Positions 42,892 through 52,799 are shown, numbered from the stretch's first letter. The stretch is 64,000 nt of DNA from an uncultured Pelagibacteraceae bacterium (GCA_902596675.1 CACJUO010000002.1:27792-91791), one strand, 5' to 3'. Numbers and translations: made by a program. The notes: generated by a model not told the origin, from the sequence alone.

Positions 42892-43383
42892 ATGAAAGCG
42901 TTGCGAGCAGTTAATAATTTTTTAGCTTCGGCTTCATTAGCTCTCGCAATGTTAATCATTTTTATTATGGTTGCTGCACTATTTTTAAGTGCAGCTACAA
43001 GATTTATAACTGGAACTGGATTTGCTTGGTTTATAGAACTACCACCTGTTTTGGTTAGTTGGTTGGTATTTCCATTATTAGGACCCCTATTAAAAAAGGG
43101 ACAGCATATTAAAGTTGATTTTTTAACTCCTATGCTTTCAAAAAAAAATAAAGAAATTTTGTTTTTAATTGTAAATATTGTTGCCCTTTTATCAGCATGT
43201 GTTTTCTTTAAGGCTGGTCTTGATGCAACAATAATGTATTTCAACTTAGGTCAAGTCATGGAAATTGAAATTAGTATCCCTATATGGTGGATGTTTTTAG
43301 CATTCCCTGTTGGTTTTTTAATATTAGCCTTAACTTCATTAGAATTACTATTCGATAACATTATAAATTTAATAAATAATTAA
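42892..43383 (+). CDS. dctQ: TRAP transporter small permease (DctQ type), system 3
   Basis: A 163-residue protein with four membrane segments and the region FLSAATRFITGTGFAWFIELPPVLVSWLV around residues 36-60, which matches the DctQ loop between helices 1 and 2. The ATG lies just after a hairpin with no recognisable Shine-Dalgarno. The stop codon is followed immediately by the dctM ATG. Confidence 0.87.
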   Translation: MKALRAVNNFLASASLALAMLIIFIMVAALFLSAATRFITGTGFAWFIELPPVLVSWLVFPLLGPLLKKGQHIKVDFLTPMLSKKNKEILFLIVNIVALLSACVFFKAGLDATIMYFNLGQVMEIEISIPIWWMFLAFPVGFLILALTSLELLFDNIINLINN

Positions 43384-44649
43384 ATGTTTTTGTTAGCATC
43401 TATATTATCATTGATAGCTTTAATTATTTCTGTTCCAATTTTTTTAGTGTTTGGTTTAGGCAGCTCTATAGCTGCTATTGGGGGATTAAATCTTCCTTGG
43501 TCCGTTTTAATTCAAGTATCTTTTGGGGCTCTAACAAAGCATGTTCTTATAGCTGTACCATTATTCATTTTTAGTGGGATGGCGATGCTTAAAGGTGGAG
43601 CGGCACTTAGACTAGTAAGATTTGCAACGACTTTGGTTGGACATTGGCCTGGTGGTTTGGGTGTTGCAATGGTTATTGCGATGGGTTTCTTTGCAGCATT
43701 CTGTGGATCTATATTAGCCGCAATTACTGCGGTAGGAACAATAATGATGCCAAAAATGATTGAACAAGGTTACCCTACTCCGTTTGTTGTTGTTCTTGCA
43801 GCATCTGCTGCACTTCTTGAAGCTTTAATTCCTCCATCAAATGCTGCTATTCTATTTAGTGCACTTACTTATGTTCCTGTCTCCAAAACATTTGCTGCCG
43901 GTGTAATACCAGGAGTAATACTTTTAATTTTAATGGTTCTTTTAGTTTTGTTTAAATGTAGACACATAAGAGCTGACAAAAAAGCTACATTTAGAGAAAG
44001 ATTAAGGTCTTTTGTTACAGCTCTTCCAGCTTTAATAACGCCAGTTATAATTTTGGGTGGAATATACGCAGGTTTTCTAACACCATCAGAGTCTGCAGCT
44101 ATAGCTGGGGTTTACGCTGTAACTATAGGTTTTTTAATTTATAGAGAATTGACATTTTCGTCTTTATTGAATTGCTTAAAAGATACAGCAATAATTACTG
44201 CAGTTATATTTTCAATTATTGCTACAGCAACTTTTCTAAGTGTGGTGCTTACTTACACTCAAGCACCTCAAAAAATTATAACTTATTTTACAGATATGGG
44301 AGTAAGTGTAAATTTATTTTGGATTATGTTGGGAATAATATGCTTAATTTTAGGAACCTTTATTGAAATAGTACCAGTATTTTATTTAACTGTTCCAATA
44401 TTTGCAGCTTTAACACTATCTTTTGATCAAAGCTTACTTCATTTATATGTTGTATTTGTTGCTTTTGCTGGGATAGGAATGATTACCCCGCCAGTTTGTG
44501 TGGGAATATATACTGCTGCTGGTGTTATAAAAGAAAATCCAGCTAACGCATTTAAAGAGGTGCCATTGTTTACAATTGTTGGAATTATTTATGGAATATT
44601 GATGATATTATTTCCTATATTATCTACTTGGTTGCCAAGTCTTCTCTAA
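43384..44649 (+). CDS. dctM: TRAP transporter large permease (DctM type), system 3
   Basis: A 421-residue DctM protein with about twelve membrane segments, slightly shorter than the other two in the window. The family motif reads GSILAAITAVGTIMMPKM and the second half has GMITPPVCVGIYTAAGV. It is directly fused to the dctQ end by adjacent stop and start codons. It ends at the convergent 66-residue protein gene with no gap. Confidence 0.92.
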   Translation: MFLLASILSLIALIISVPIFLVFGLGSSIAAIGGLNLPWSVLIQVSFGALTKHVLIAVPLFIFSGMAMLKGGAALRLVRFATTLVGHWPGGLGVAMVIAMGFFAAFCGSILAAITAVGTIMMPKMIEQGYPTPFVVVLAASAALLEALIPPSNAAILFSALTYVPVSKTFAAGVIPGVILLILMVLLVLFKCRHIRADKKATFRERLRSFVTALPALITPVIILGGIYAGFLTPSESAAIAGVYAVTIGFLIYRELTFSSLLNCLKDTAIITAVIFSIIATATFLSVVLTYTQAPQKIITYFTDMGVSVNLFWIMLGIICLILGTFIEIVPVFYLTVPIFAALTLSFDQSLLHLYVVFVAFAGIGMITPPVCVGIYTAAGVIKENPANAFKEVPLFTIVGIIYGILMILFPILSTWLPSLL

Positions 44650-44850
44650 TTATTCTAATTGTTCTCTAATTTCTTTTTCACAAATAACTCTAGCTTCTTG
44701 TGGGGCGATTTCTTTAAGTATTTTACCTTTAGCTATAACACAAGCTGATATAGATTTTTGAAGACTAAATTCCTCATATTTACCAACACTCATATAAAGA
44801 AATATTATAGCCGCTCCTAAAAATAACAACAATTTGTAATTTTTATACAT
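44650..44850 (-). CDS. Small membrane-anchored protein of unknown function
   Basis: A 66-residue protein with one N-terminal hydrophobic segment (about 5-22) and a soluble C-terminal tail with two cysteines (SACVIAK and VICEKEI). It could be membrane anchored with the tail in the periplasm. It overlaps the desaturase stop by one base, so it is likely co-translated with it. No family is recognised. Confidence 0.5.
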   Translation of the reverse strand: MYKNYKLLLFLGAAIIFLYMSVGKYEEFSLQKSISACVIAKGKILKEIAPQEARVICEKEIREQLE

Positions 44851-45857
44851 TAAGAAGGTTGTTGTTCTGGTAAAGAGATATCTAAATGATAGTTTGGTTC
44901 ATCTCTTTGTTTTTTAAGAGCTGGAATTATTTCTTTATAAGTATCAAATAGTCCATTTTTAATTTTAGGTAACTGATCTTTTAAATGATGGTGTAATTTT
45001 TCTAAATTATAAGCTGGAACAGTTGGAAACATATGATGTACACAATGATACTCCATTTTCCAATATAAGAAACTAAGTATTGGATTTAATTTCATATCCC
45101 TAGCTGATAATCTATGATCTTTTACATCTCTTGCCAAACCAGCATGTTGAGTAAAGGCAACAAGCTTGTGTAATCCTTTTCCATAATAATGAGGTAATAA
45201 AAGATATAACGCTGGCAACCATGAAGATATTAATAAGGACCAGACAATTATAGAAAACCATATAACAACATAAATTCTTGAAATCAAAATAGCTCTTGGT
45301 CTTGCATTTTCTGGAATACTTTCAATCATAACTTTAGTTTGTATACCAAAAGCATGTTTTATTACTTCAAAAGCTATGCTTTTTTTGAAAAATAATAATT
45401 CGCCAAATGGAATTAAATTCATTATTAATTTTTTAGGAGTATCCTTTAAATTATTGTCATATTCAATTTCATGATCATAAGGATTTTTTGTTGAATAAGT
45501 ATTTCCATGGTGAACAAAATGTGTAAATCTCCACCTTGTTGGTTCAAAATATGCCATGAAACATGAAATATAGTAAAAAAATTCGTTTAAAAATTTTGTT
45601 TTAAACGCAGTTTTGTGACCGGTCTCATGCCAAATTGGATTACAAAAACAAAAGATATTTCCATAAATGTAAAACCATAATACTGACCACCATAAACCCC
45701 ATGTTAAATATGCTAAATATCCAACAATGCTTAATAAGCTAAAGTAAATACTTACATGTATTAATCCTTTGATGTCTGATTTTTTTGTGAGTTCTCTTAA
45801 GACTTCTTTATCAATATTGGGTCTGAACCATTTTTCTAACTTAACATCCATAGTCAA
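44850..45857 (-). CDS. Membrane fatty acid desaturase family protein
   Basis: A 335-residue membrane di-iron enzyme with four hydrophobic segments. All three histidine boxes are present: HETGH (77-81), HFVHH (113-117) and, near the C-terminus, EYHCVHHMFP. The family covers acyl-lipid desaturases, alkane hydroxylases and carotenoid oxygenases; the spacing and box sequence fit a fatty acyl desaturase or hydroxylase. It is followed by the coupled 66-residue protein, and is divergent from the SGNH gene. Confidence 0.83.
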   Translation of the reverse strand: MTMDVKLEKWFRPNIDKEVLRELTKKSDIKGLIHVSIYFSLLSIVGYLAYLTWGLWWSVLWFYIYGNIFCFCNPIWHETGHKTAFKTKFLNEFFYYISCFMAYFEPTRWRFTHFVHHGNTYSTKNPYDHEIEYDNNLKDTPKKLIMNLIPFGELLFFKKSIAFEVIKHAFGIQTKVMIESIPENARPRAILISRIYVVIWFSIIVWSLLISSWLPALYLLLPHYYGKGLHKLVAFTQHAGLARDVKDHRLSARDMKLNPILSFLYWKMEYHCVHHMFPTVPAYNLEKLHHHLKDQLPKIKNGLFDTYKEIIPALKKQRDEPNYHLDISLPEQQPS

Positions 45858-45916
45858 AGTAATTTATTAATGTGTATAAATTATATATTAATTGTGAGTT
45901 AAAAAATATTAAATTT

Positions 45917-47041
45917 ATGAAAAAATATATTCTGTTTTTTTTATCTACATTGTTACTGGATATAATAATAAGTAACCTAATTTTCAAAAATACAAAATAT
46001 TGGGATAATCATAAATGGGAGGAAAAATGGTGGAGAGTATCTTCATCAATTTATCATCACGATATACTTCCAAACACAGACCAAATTGAGGTATGGGGAG
46101 GACAAATAAAACAGAGACTTATTACTAACTCTATAGGTTTTAGAGATAAGGAAATAAGAAAAATAGATAAAGTTAATATTCAACAAAAAAGAATTTTATT
46201 GATTGGAGATTCTTTTATTGAAGGATCTGGTCTTGATTTCGAATATACTTTTGCTGGTCAATTGCAAAGGCATCTAGGAAGTGATTATGAAGTATTAAAT
46301 TCAGCGGTGGGTTCTTACTCTCCAAGTATATACTACAAAAAAATCAAATATTTTATTAATGAAGGTTATAAATTTGATCAAGCTTTAGTTTTTTTAGATG
46401 TATCCGACATATATGATGAAATGTTTATTAAATTTAATGAACAAGGAGATATTTTAACTTATGAAGAAACAAAAAAAAGACCAATCTATAAAACTATTTT
46501 TTATTCAATAGGAAGATTATTAAGAGACAATTCTACTATTTTTAGATTTTTAAATATTATATCTGATCGTACTGAACTAATTAAAAATTATATAAAATTA
46601 AAAATAAAAACATCTAAAGAGCTCAAAAAAGGTTTTTTTAAAACTAAAAGAGACGAAGTAATGTTTTACAGAATGACACATATAGATAGGGGATTCTGGA
46701 CTTTTAACGATTCAAAATTTAATGAAGTAAAACAAGGACTCTCACAATCGGAAGAATATTTAATTAAGCTTTTTGAATTGCTTAAAAAAAATGAAATAAA
46801 TTCCACACTAATTGTGTATCCTTGGCCAACTCAAATATTTTATGGAGATAAATATCATGAGTTTTATTGGAAAAACTTTTCAAAAAAATATGAAATTAAT
46901 TTTTTAAGTATTTATGATAAATTTCAAAAAGAAAATAAAAGAGATTTTATTTTTAATAACTTTATTTATGGAGACATTCATTGGAATTTAAATGGCACCA
47001 CTCTTGTTAAAGATAAAGTCTTAGAGGCTTTAAAATTTTAG
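45917..47041 (+). CDS. SGNH-type hydrolase-like protein, membrane anchored
   Basis: I take the ATG at 45917 (374 residues): MKKYILFFLSTLLLDIIISNLIF is a clean anchor, whereas the open frame from 45872 adds 15 polar residues. Block I is IGDSFIEGSG (Ser99 nucleophile) and block V is YGDIHWNLNG near the C-terminus, with the Asp-x-His pair. Such proteins often acylate or deacylate surface glycans. It is convergent with the carbamoyltransferase, overlapping its end by 4 bases, so the two may modify the same surface polymer. Confidence 0.72.
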   Translation: MKKYILFFLSTLLLDIIISNLIFKNTKYWDNHKWEEKWWRVSSSIYHHDILPNTDQIEVWGGQIKQRLITNSIGFRDKEIRKIDKVNIQQKRILLIGDSFIEGSGLDFEYTFAGQLQRHLGSDYEVLNSAVGSYSPSIYYKKIKYFINEGYKFDQALVFLDVSDIYDEMFIKFNEQGDILTYEETKKRPIYKTIFYSIGRLLRDNSTIFRFLNIISDRTELIKNYIKLKIKTSKELKKGFFKTKRDEVMFYRMTHIDRGFWTFNDSKFNEVKQGLSQSEEYLIKLFELLKKNEINSTLIVYPWPTQIFYGDKYHEFYWKNFSKKYEINFLSIYDKFQKENKRDFIFNNFIYGDIHWNLNGTTLVKDKVLEALKF

Positions 47042-48876
47042 TCTAATTCAAACTTGTCGCTATAGTCTTTTTTTAAATCTTGATTTTGTTTCTTTTTATC
47101 TAAATAACAATTACCAATTATCAACTTATCCAAATCTGTTCCCATAAAACAATTAAATGCGTCCTCTGGAGTATTTACTATTGGCTCTCCCCTCACATTA
47201 AACGATGTGTTTACTAAAATTGGACATCCTGTGATTTCTTTAAATTTAGAAATTAATTTATGATATTTTGGATTTGTGTTTTTATGAACTGTTTGTATTC
47301 TTGCTGAATAATCTACATGTGTAATTGCTGGGACAGACGATCTTTTCACATTTAATTTTTCAATACCAAACAATTTTTCATCTTCCTCTGACATTGGAAT
47401 ACATTTTTCTTTCCTTAAATCAGCAACCATTAACATATAGGGCGAGACAGATTCCATCTCAAACCAATTATTTAAATCATCAGATAAAATTGATGGTGCA
47501 AATGGTCTAAAGCTTTCTCTGTATTTTACTTTTAAATTTAAATTTTTTTGCATATTAGGTGATCTGGGATCACCTAATATTGATCTACCTCCTAAAGCAC
47601 GTGGTCCAAATTCCATCCTACCTTGAAACCATCCAACAGCATTGCCCTCTGATAAATCTTTAGATGTTCTATTTATAATTTCCTCTTCGTTTAATGTTTC
47701 AAATTCAGCACCCATGCGTAACAACTCTTTTTTAATTTCATCTTGAGAATATTCAGGTCCTAAATAAGATCCAGACATATCATCATTTTGATTTATCACT
47801 CTTGGATTGTTTTGATCTAAATGCCATAAAGCTAAAGCTGCACCCAAAGCTCCTCCAGCGTCTCCTGCAGCTGGCTGAACCCAAATATTTTCAAAAATTT
47901 TTTCTTTAAGAATCTTTCCATTTGCTACACAGTTTAAAGCAACACCACCAGCAAGACATAAATTCTTTAATCCATATTCTTTCTGTACAGATCTAGCTAA
48001 TTTTAACATTATATCTTCAGTTACTTTTTGAATTGAGGATGCAATATCCATATGAAATTGAGTTAATTTATCAAATTTGGGATCTCTTGGTTTTTGACCA
48101 AATAAATCATCAAATTTTTTATTCGTCATAGTTAATCCTGTAGCATAATTAAAATAACTTTGATCAAGTCTAAAAGTTCCATCTTTTTTTACATCAATTA
48201 TTTTCAAAATTTCACTTACATAATTTGGTTTACCATATGGAGCTAAACCCATTAATTTATATTCACCACTGTTTACTTTAAATCCTGTGTAATATGTAAA
48301 TGCTGAATAAAGAAGTCCAAGAGAATGTGGAAAATGAATTTCTTTTTTTATCTCAAGGTCATTATTTTTACCAACGGCAACAGTAGTGGTAGCCCATTCT
48401 CCTACCCCATCAGCAGTAATTACAACAGCTTCATTAAATGGAGATGGAAAAAAAGCGCTTGCAGCGTGACTTAAATGATGATCTGAAAAATAAATATTTT
48501 CTTTTTTTTTATCATAACTCACATCATGATTTTTTAATTTATTCTGAAGTAGATTTTTTTGAAATAGTTTTTCTTTGATCCAAATAGGCATTGCTTTTGA
48601 AAAAGACGCAAAACCTTTTGGTGCAAATGCAACATATGTTTCTAATAATCTTTCAAATTTTAAAAAAGGTTTTTCAAAAAAAATTATTTGATCAATTTCA
48701 CTCAATTTTAAATTTGCATAATTTAAAACAAACTCTACAGCATTATGTGGATAGTTTGAATCATGTTTAATTCTAGTAAATCTTTCCTCTTGTGCGGCTG
48801 CAGTAATTTTTCCATTTATTAATAAACAAGCTGCGCTGTCATGATAAAATGCAGAAATTCCTAGAATAGAGCTCAC
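47038..48876 (-). CDS. Carbamoyltransferase (NodU/CmcH family)
   Basis: A 612-residue O-carbamoyltransferase with an N-terminal Kae1-like domain (metal ligands in SDHHLSHAASAF at 131-142 and TADGVGEW) and a C-terminal carbamoyl-phosphate-processing domain (GRMEFGPRALGGRSILGDPR, FNVRGEPIV). Members transfer carbamoyl from carbamoyl phosphate via carbamoyl-adenylate to a sugar or alcohol hydroxyl. The start is GTG at 48876, directly following the stop of the small DUF5989 gene (TAAGTG), so translation is coupled. The acceptor, perhaps a surface glycan, is unknown. Confidence 0.9.
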   Translation of the reverse strand: MSSILGISAFYHDSAACLLINGKITAAAQEERFTRIKHDSNYPHNAVEFVLNYANLKLSEIDQIIFFEKPFLKFERLLETYVAFAPKGFASFSKAMPIWIKEKLFQKNLLQNKLKNHDVSYDKKKENIYFSDHHLSHAASAFFPSPFNEAVVITADGVGEWATTTVAVGKNNDLEIKKEIHFPHSLGLLYSAFTYYTGFKVNSGEYKLMGLAPYGKPNYVSEILKIIDVKKDGTFRLDQSYFNYATGLTMTNKKFDDLFGQKPRDPKFDKLTQFHMDIASSIQKVTEDIMLKLARSVQKEYGLKNLCLAGGVALNCVANGKILKEKIFENIWVQPAAGDAGGALGAALALWHLDQNNPRVINQNDDMSGSYLGPEYSQDEIKKELLRMGAEFETLNEEEIINRTSKDLSEGNAVGWFQGRMEFGPRALGGRSILGDPRSPNMQKNLNLKVKYRESFRPFAPSILSDDLNNWFEMESVSPYMLMVADLRKEKCIPMSEEDEKLFGIEKLNVKRSSVPAITHVDYSARIQTVHKNTNPKYHKLISKFKEITGCPILVNTSFNVRGEPIVNTPEDAFNCFMGTDLDKLIIGNCYLDKKKQNQDLKKDYSDKFELD

Positions 48877-49026
48877 TTAAAATATTGTATATATAAATGG
48901 TGCAACTGCTGAACCTTGGCTAAGTACAATTAAACCACCAAATAAGACTAGAACTAATATAATTGGAAGTAACCAATATTTTTTTCTTACTTTTAAAAAC
49001 TCCCAAAATTCTTTTATAAAACTCAT
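48877..49026 (-). CDS. DUF5989-like small membrane protein
   Basis: A 49-residue protein read from the ATG at 49026: MSFIKEFWEFLKVRKKYWLL followed by a hydrophobic segment and SQGSAVAPFIYTIF. It has one membrane segment after a basic N-terminal amphipathic stretch. This pattern is that of the DUF5989 family, typically found next to NodU/CmcH carbamoyltransferases and SxtJ. Its stop abuts the carbamoyltransferase GTG, and it lies 3 bases from the SxtJ-like stop. The conserved neighbourhood supports a real gene despite its size. Confidence 0.78.
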   Translation of the reverse strand: MSFIKEFWEFLKVRKKYWLLPIILVLVLFGGLIVLSQGSAVAPFIYTIF

Positions 49027-49029
49027 AAA

Positions 49030-49419
49030 TTAAAATTGATTTTTCATTTTACTTTTAGGGCCTGATTTTTCAATCCAATATGTATTATTTTTGTTAAATT
49101 TTAAATTTAGCAAATCTTTTTGTAATAATTTCATTAATAATGCAATAGGTGTTACGACGAAAAAAAATATAACTCCCATTACAATTGGTGAAACAATTTT
49201 TCCTAAAAATAAACCAAATTTAAACCAAACTATGTTTAGTGGATTTAATAATTTTGAGTTTAATAATCCTAATACTAAAAAAATAAATGAAATTATTAAA
49301 GACCAAATTCTTATATTTTCATTATTTAGCATTGGATAGAGTGAGATGATTAAAAAAACAATAAAAAATACAACTCCAAAACTTCGGTTTGATCCAATTT
49401 TTATATCATTTTGGTCCAT
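49030..49419 (-). CDS. SxtJ-family membrane protein
   Basis: A 129-residue protein with about three to four hydrophobic segments and a polar C-terminus. The layout (NRSFGVVFFIVFLIIS, then LNPLNIVWFKFGLFLGKIVSP) matches SxtJ, the membrane protein accompanying carbamoyltransferases in saxitoxin-type and polysaccharide loci. It is the first gene of the three-gene unit SxtJ, DUF5989, carbamoyltransferase. The biochemical role of SxtJ is unknown. Confidence 0.7.
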   Translation of the reverse strand: MDQNDIKIGSNRSFGVVFFIVFLIISLYPMLNNENIRIWSLIISFIFLVLGLLNSKLLNPLNIVWFKFGLFLGKIVSPIVMGVIFFFVVTPIALLMKLLQKDLLNLKFNKNNTYWIEKSGPKSKMKNQF

Positions 49420-49469
49420 GAACTTAATATATAGATTTATAATGATTTTAAGAAGTGAAATTTATTTAT

Positions 49470-51251
49470 CTAATTTAAACCTTTTTGAGGTTTCATGTCT
49501 TCTTTATTTATACCAGCAACCTGCACTGGTTTTTTCATTGCATCTCTTCTAAATGGTTCACCTAGTTCTTGATTTAAAATCACTTCAATAAATGTTGTTA
49601 TCCCTTTTTTTTGATCCTCACAAGATTGTTTTATTGCTGCTGTTGTTTCTTCCATAGTTTTAACTGTAACGCCTTTCAATCCGCATGCATTGGCAACCTT
49701 AGCGTAGCTCAATTCTGGATCAAGTTCTGTCCCAATAAAATTATCGTCAAACCATAGGATAGAATTTCTTTTTTCTGCTCCCCACTGATAGTTTCTAAAA
49801 ATAACCATAGTTATTGCAGGCCACTCTTCTCTCGCACAAGAACTCATCTCGTTCATGCTTATTCCAAAAGCACCATCACCAGCAAAACCAATTACAGGTA
49901 TGTCAGGACATCCAATTTTAGCACCTAATATTGATGGAAAACCATATCCACATGGGCCGAATAAACCTGGTGCTAAATATTTTCTTGGTTTCTCAAAAGT
50001 TGGATAAGCATTTCCTATTGCACAATTATTTCCAATATCGCTTGAAATAATTACATCCTCCGGCATTCCAGCTTGTATTGCTCTCCAAGCTTGTCTTGGT
50101 GACATTCTATCTGAGTCTCTTTCTCTTGCTTCTTTATTCCAAACAGTTCCTGGGTCGTCATCTTCATGATCTAAACTTGTTAGAGTTTGTAACCATGCAG
50201 ATTTCGTTTTGTGAATTAAATTTTTTCTCTCCTCTCTGCCATTATCTCCAGCTGTAGGAGAAAGTTTTTCTAAAATCTGCTGTGAAACCATCTTAGCATC
50301 TCCACAAATACCTACAGTTACTTTTTTAGTAAGACCAATTCTATCTGGATTCATATCAACCTGAATAATAGTTGCATTTTTTGGCCAATAATCAATTCCA
50401 TATCCTGGTAAAGTTGAAAATGGGTTTAACCTTGTTCCTAAAGCTAAAACTACATCTGCTTTTGAAATTAACTCCATTCCAGCTTTTGAACCATTATATC
50501 CTAATGGGCCTACTGCTAGAGGATGGCTTCCAGGAAAACTATCATTATGCTGATAACCATTACATACAGGAGCATCTAACTTTTCAGCTAACTGTTTACA
50601 TTCATCAATTGCATTTCCTATTACTACTCCCGCTCCAGATAATATTACTGGAAATTTAGCCACTGATAAAAGTTTTGCAGCTTTTTCAATTGCTTCTTTT
50701 CCCCCGCCTTGTCTTTCAAATCTTACAATTGGTGGTAACTCAATATCTATTACTTGTGTCCAATAATCTCTAGGTACATTAATTTGTGCCGGTGCTGAAC
50801 CTCTAAATGCTTTTTCAATTACTCTATTTAGGACTTCAGCCATTCTTGAAGGATCTCTTACCTCTTCTTGATAACAAACCATATCTTTAAATAAATTCAT
50901 CTGTTCTACTTCTTGAAAACCGCCTTGACCCATAGTTTTATTTGCTGCTTGTGGTGTAACTAATAATAATGGTGTATGGTTCCAATAAGCTGTTTTAATA
51001 GGTGTAACTAATCCTGTAATTCCTGGCCCATTTTGAGCGATAACCATTGACATTTTTCCAGTTGCTCTCGTGTATCCATCTGCTATTAATCCACCATTAG
51101 TCTCATGAGCAACATCCCAAAATTTAATTCCTGCTTTTGGAAACAAATCAGATATTGCCATAAAAGCTGAACCTATAATTCCAAACGAGTGTTCAATGCC
51201 ATGCATTTGAAGAACTTTTATGAATGCTTCTTCTGTAGTCATTTTGGTCAT
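49470..51251 (-). CDS. xsc: Sulfoacetaldehyde acetyltransferase
   Basis: Thiamine-diphosphate enzyme that converts sulfoacetaldehyde and phosphate to acetyl phosphate and sulfite. The 593 residues follow Xsc throughout: MTTEEAFIKVLQMHGIEHSFGIIGSAFMAISDLFPKA at the start, catalytic Glu50 in VAHETNGG, TPQAANKTMGQGGFQEVEQM and the TPP motif GDGAFGISMNEMSSCAREEW. This separates it from acetolactate synthase. The acetyl phosphate would need Pta, which is not in the window. It is divergent from suyA, joining two sulfite-releasing routes at one promoter region. Confidence 0.95.
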   Translation of the reverse strand: MTKMTTEEAFIKVLQMHGIEHSFGIIGSAFMAISDLFPKAGIKFWDVAHETNGGLIADGYTRATGKMSMVIAQNGPGITGLVTPIKTAYWNHTPLLLVTPQAANKTMGQGGFQEVEQMNLFKDMVCYQEEVRDPSRMAEVLNRVIEKAFRGSAPAQINVPRDYWTQVIDIELPPIVRFERQGGGKEAIEKAAKLLSVAKFPVILSGAGVVIGNAIDECKQLAEKLDAPVCNGYQHNDSFPGSHPLAVGPLGYNGSKAGMELISKADVVLALGTRLNPFSTLPGYGIDYWPKNATIIQVDMNPDRIGLTKKVTVGICGDAKMVSQQILEKLSPTAGDNGREERKNLIHKTKSAWLQTLTSLDHEDDDPGTVWNKEARERDSDRMSPRQAWRAIQAGMPEDVIISSDIGNNCAIGNAYPTFEKPRKYLAPGLFGPCGYGFPSILGAKIGCPDIPVIGFAGDGAFGISMNEMSSCAREEWPAITMVIFRNYQWGAEKRNSILWFDDNFIGTELDPELSYAKVANACGLKGVTVKTMEETTAAIKQSCEDQKKGITTFIEVILNQELGEPFRRDAMKKPVQVAGINKEDMKPQKGLN

Positions 51252-51280
51252 AGTGCAGCCTTTCTTAATTCTTTTTTTAT

Positions 51281-51308
51281 TTGTTAAAGTGTCCGATTAA
51301 TATATAAG
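51281..51308 (+). promoter_or_regulatory. Promoter for suyAB
   Basis: TTGTTA (51281-51286) and TATAAG (51303-51308) are spaced by 16 bases, giving a leader of about 27 bases before the suyA ATG. The 90-base divergent spacer to xsc has no other clear promoter; the leftward candidate is weak. Confidence 0.4.
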
Positions 51309-51341
51309 ATTGTTCAAAATTCAAATAAAGAAATCGTCACA

Positions 51342-51629
51342 ATGTCTAATACAGATATAATAATTCACGATGAGAAAGACAATGTAGGTGTTGTAGTTAT
51401 TGAAAAAATAACTCCAAATCAAGACTGTAACTGCTGGATTATGGAGAATGACAAATCTGTCTCAATTCAATCAAAAGACGAAATACCTTTGGGTCATAAA
51501 ATTGCGATGGTTGACTTAAATGAAGGGGATACGATTGTAAAATACGGACATGATATTGGGAAAGTAGTAAACAATATTAAAAAAGGTGAACATGTTCATG
51601 TTCATAATGTAAAAACAAAAAAGTGGTAA
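51342..51629 (+). CDS. suyA: (2R)-sulfolactate sulfo-lyase small subunit
   Basis: A 95-residue SAF-fold protein, the small subunit of sulfolactate sulfo-lyase, homologous to the N-terminal part of altronate dehydratase UxaA. The sequence IPLGHKIAMVDLNEGDTIVKYGHDIGKV has the histidine and glycine-rich turns of the family. Its partner is encoded three bases downstream. Location beside xsc, a sulfite exporter and AprBA favours the sulfonate role over sugar acid dehydration. Confidence 0.85.
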   Translation: MSNTDIIIHDEKDNVGVVVIEKITPNQDCNCWIMENDKSVSIQSKDEIPLGHKIAMVDLNEGDTIVKYGHDIGKVVNNIKKGEHVHVHNVKTKKW

Positions 51630-51632
51630 TTT

Positions 51633-52799
51633 ATGGAAATTCCAAAAAGTTTTTTAGGCTATAAAAGAGAAAACGGAAGAGCTGGGACACGTAATCATGT
51701 TATAATTCTTCCTGTCGATGATATTTCAAATGCTTGTGCTGAAGCTGTAGCAAATAATATTAAAGGTACTATAGCTTTACCTCACTCTTATGGGCGATTA
51801 CAATTTGGTGCTGACTTAGAACTACACTTTAGAACAATGATCGGAACAGGAAAAAATCCAAATGTAGCGGCAGTAATAGTCATAGGGATTGAGCCTAAGT
51901 GGACAAAAAGAATTGTTGATGCGATTGCAACTACTGGAAAACCAGTTGAGGGTTTTAGTATAGAAGGTGTGGGTGATATAGATACAATTGCAAAAGTATC
52001 AAAAAAAGCACAAGAATTTTCAATGTGGGCATCTGAAAAACAAAGAGAGGATTGTCCAATCAGCGATTTATGGATTTCAGTTAAATGTGGTGAGTCTGAT
52101 ACAACATCTGGATTAGCTTCTAATCCAACAGTTGGTAACCTTATGGATAAATTAGAGCCGCTAGGTGTTCATTTATGTTTTGGGGAAACTTCTGAACTAA
52201 CAGGTGCTGAGACAGTATGTGAGAAAAGAGGAAAAACACCTGAGGCACAAGCAAAATTCAAAAAAACTTGGAACGATTACAATGATTTTATTCTGAAAGA
52301 GGCAACTGATGACCTTTCTGAAAGTCAACCGACAGCAGGAAATATAGCTGGTGGATTAACCACTATTGAGGAAAAAGCTTTTGGAAACTTTCAAAAGATT
52401 GGTGGATGCCAATTTATTGATGTTTTAGAACCTGCAGAAGAACCAACAAAAGGAGCTGGCTTATACTTTATGGACACTTCATCAGCAGCAGCTGAATGTG
52501 TTACTTTACAAGCTGCAGGTGGCTTTAATATCCATCTATTTCCAACTGGGCAAGGAAATATCATCGGAAATCCAATTGAACCTGTAATCAAATTGACTGC
52601 AAATCCACTTACAGCCAAAACTATGAGTGAACATATTGATGTTGATGTATCAAAAATTCTATCTAGAGAGATGAATTTAAGCCAAGCAGGAGACGAATTA
52701 ATTAAATCAACCTTAAGAGTTGCAAATGGAAGATTAACTTGTGCTGAAGCTTTAGGTCATAAAGAATTTGTTATGACTAAACTGTATAGAAGCGCCTAG
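51633..52799 (+). CDS. suyB: (2R)-sulfolactate sulfo-lyase large subunit
   Basis: Catalytic subunit that eliminates sulfite from (R)-3-sulfolactate to leave pyruvate. The 388-residue protein of the UxaA/SuyB family has [22 protein letters not shown] at its start, and the iron-centre cysteine-containing segments [16 protein letters not shown] and [17 protein letters not shown]. Length equals that of characterised SuyB. It is co-transcribed with suyA and converges with the TauE-type sulfite exporter with no gap. Confidence 0.85.
   Translation: MEIPKSFLGYKRENGRAGTRNHVIILPVDDISNACAEAVANNIKGTIALPHSYGRLQFGADLELHFRTMIGTGKNPNVAAVIVIGIEPKWTKRIVDAIATTGKPVEGFSIEGVGDIDTIAKVSKKAQEFSMWASEKQREDCPISDLWISVKCGESDTTSGLASNPTVGNLMDKLEPLGVHLCFGETSELTGAETVCEKRGKTPEAQAKFKKTWNDYNDFILKEATDDLSESQPTAGNIAGGLTTIEEKAFGNFQKIGGCQFIDVLEPAEEPTKGAGLYFMDTSSAAAECVTLQAAGGFNIHLFPTGQGNIIGNPIEPVIKLTANPLTAKTMSEHIDVDVSKILSREMNLSQAGDELIKSTLRVANGRLTCAEALGHKEFVMTKLYRSA

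Noticed and set aside
49470..51251. Acetolactate synthase (IlvB) annotation
   Set aside because: The N-terminal region and the TPQAANKTMGQGGFQEVEQM segment are specific to Xsc, and sulfite-handling genes flank it.
51342..52799. Altronate dehydratase UxaA (split) annotation
   Set aside because: The two-gene form, lengths of 95 and 388 residues and the xsc/tauE/apr context fit SuyAB better; sugar acid genes are absent. The alternative remains formally possible.
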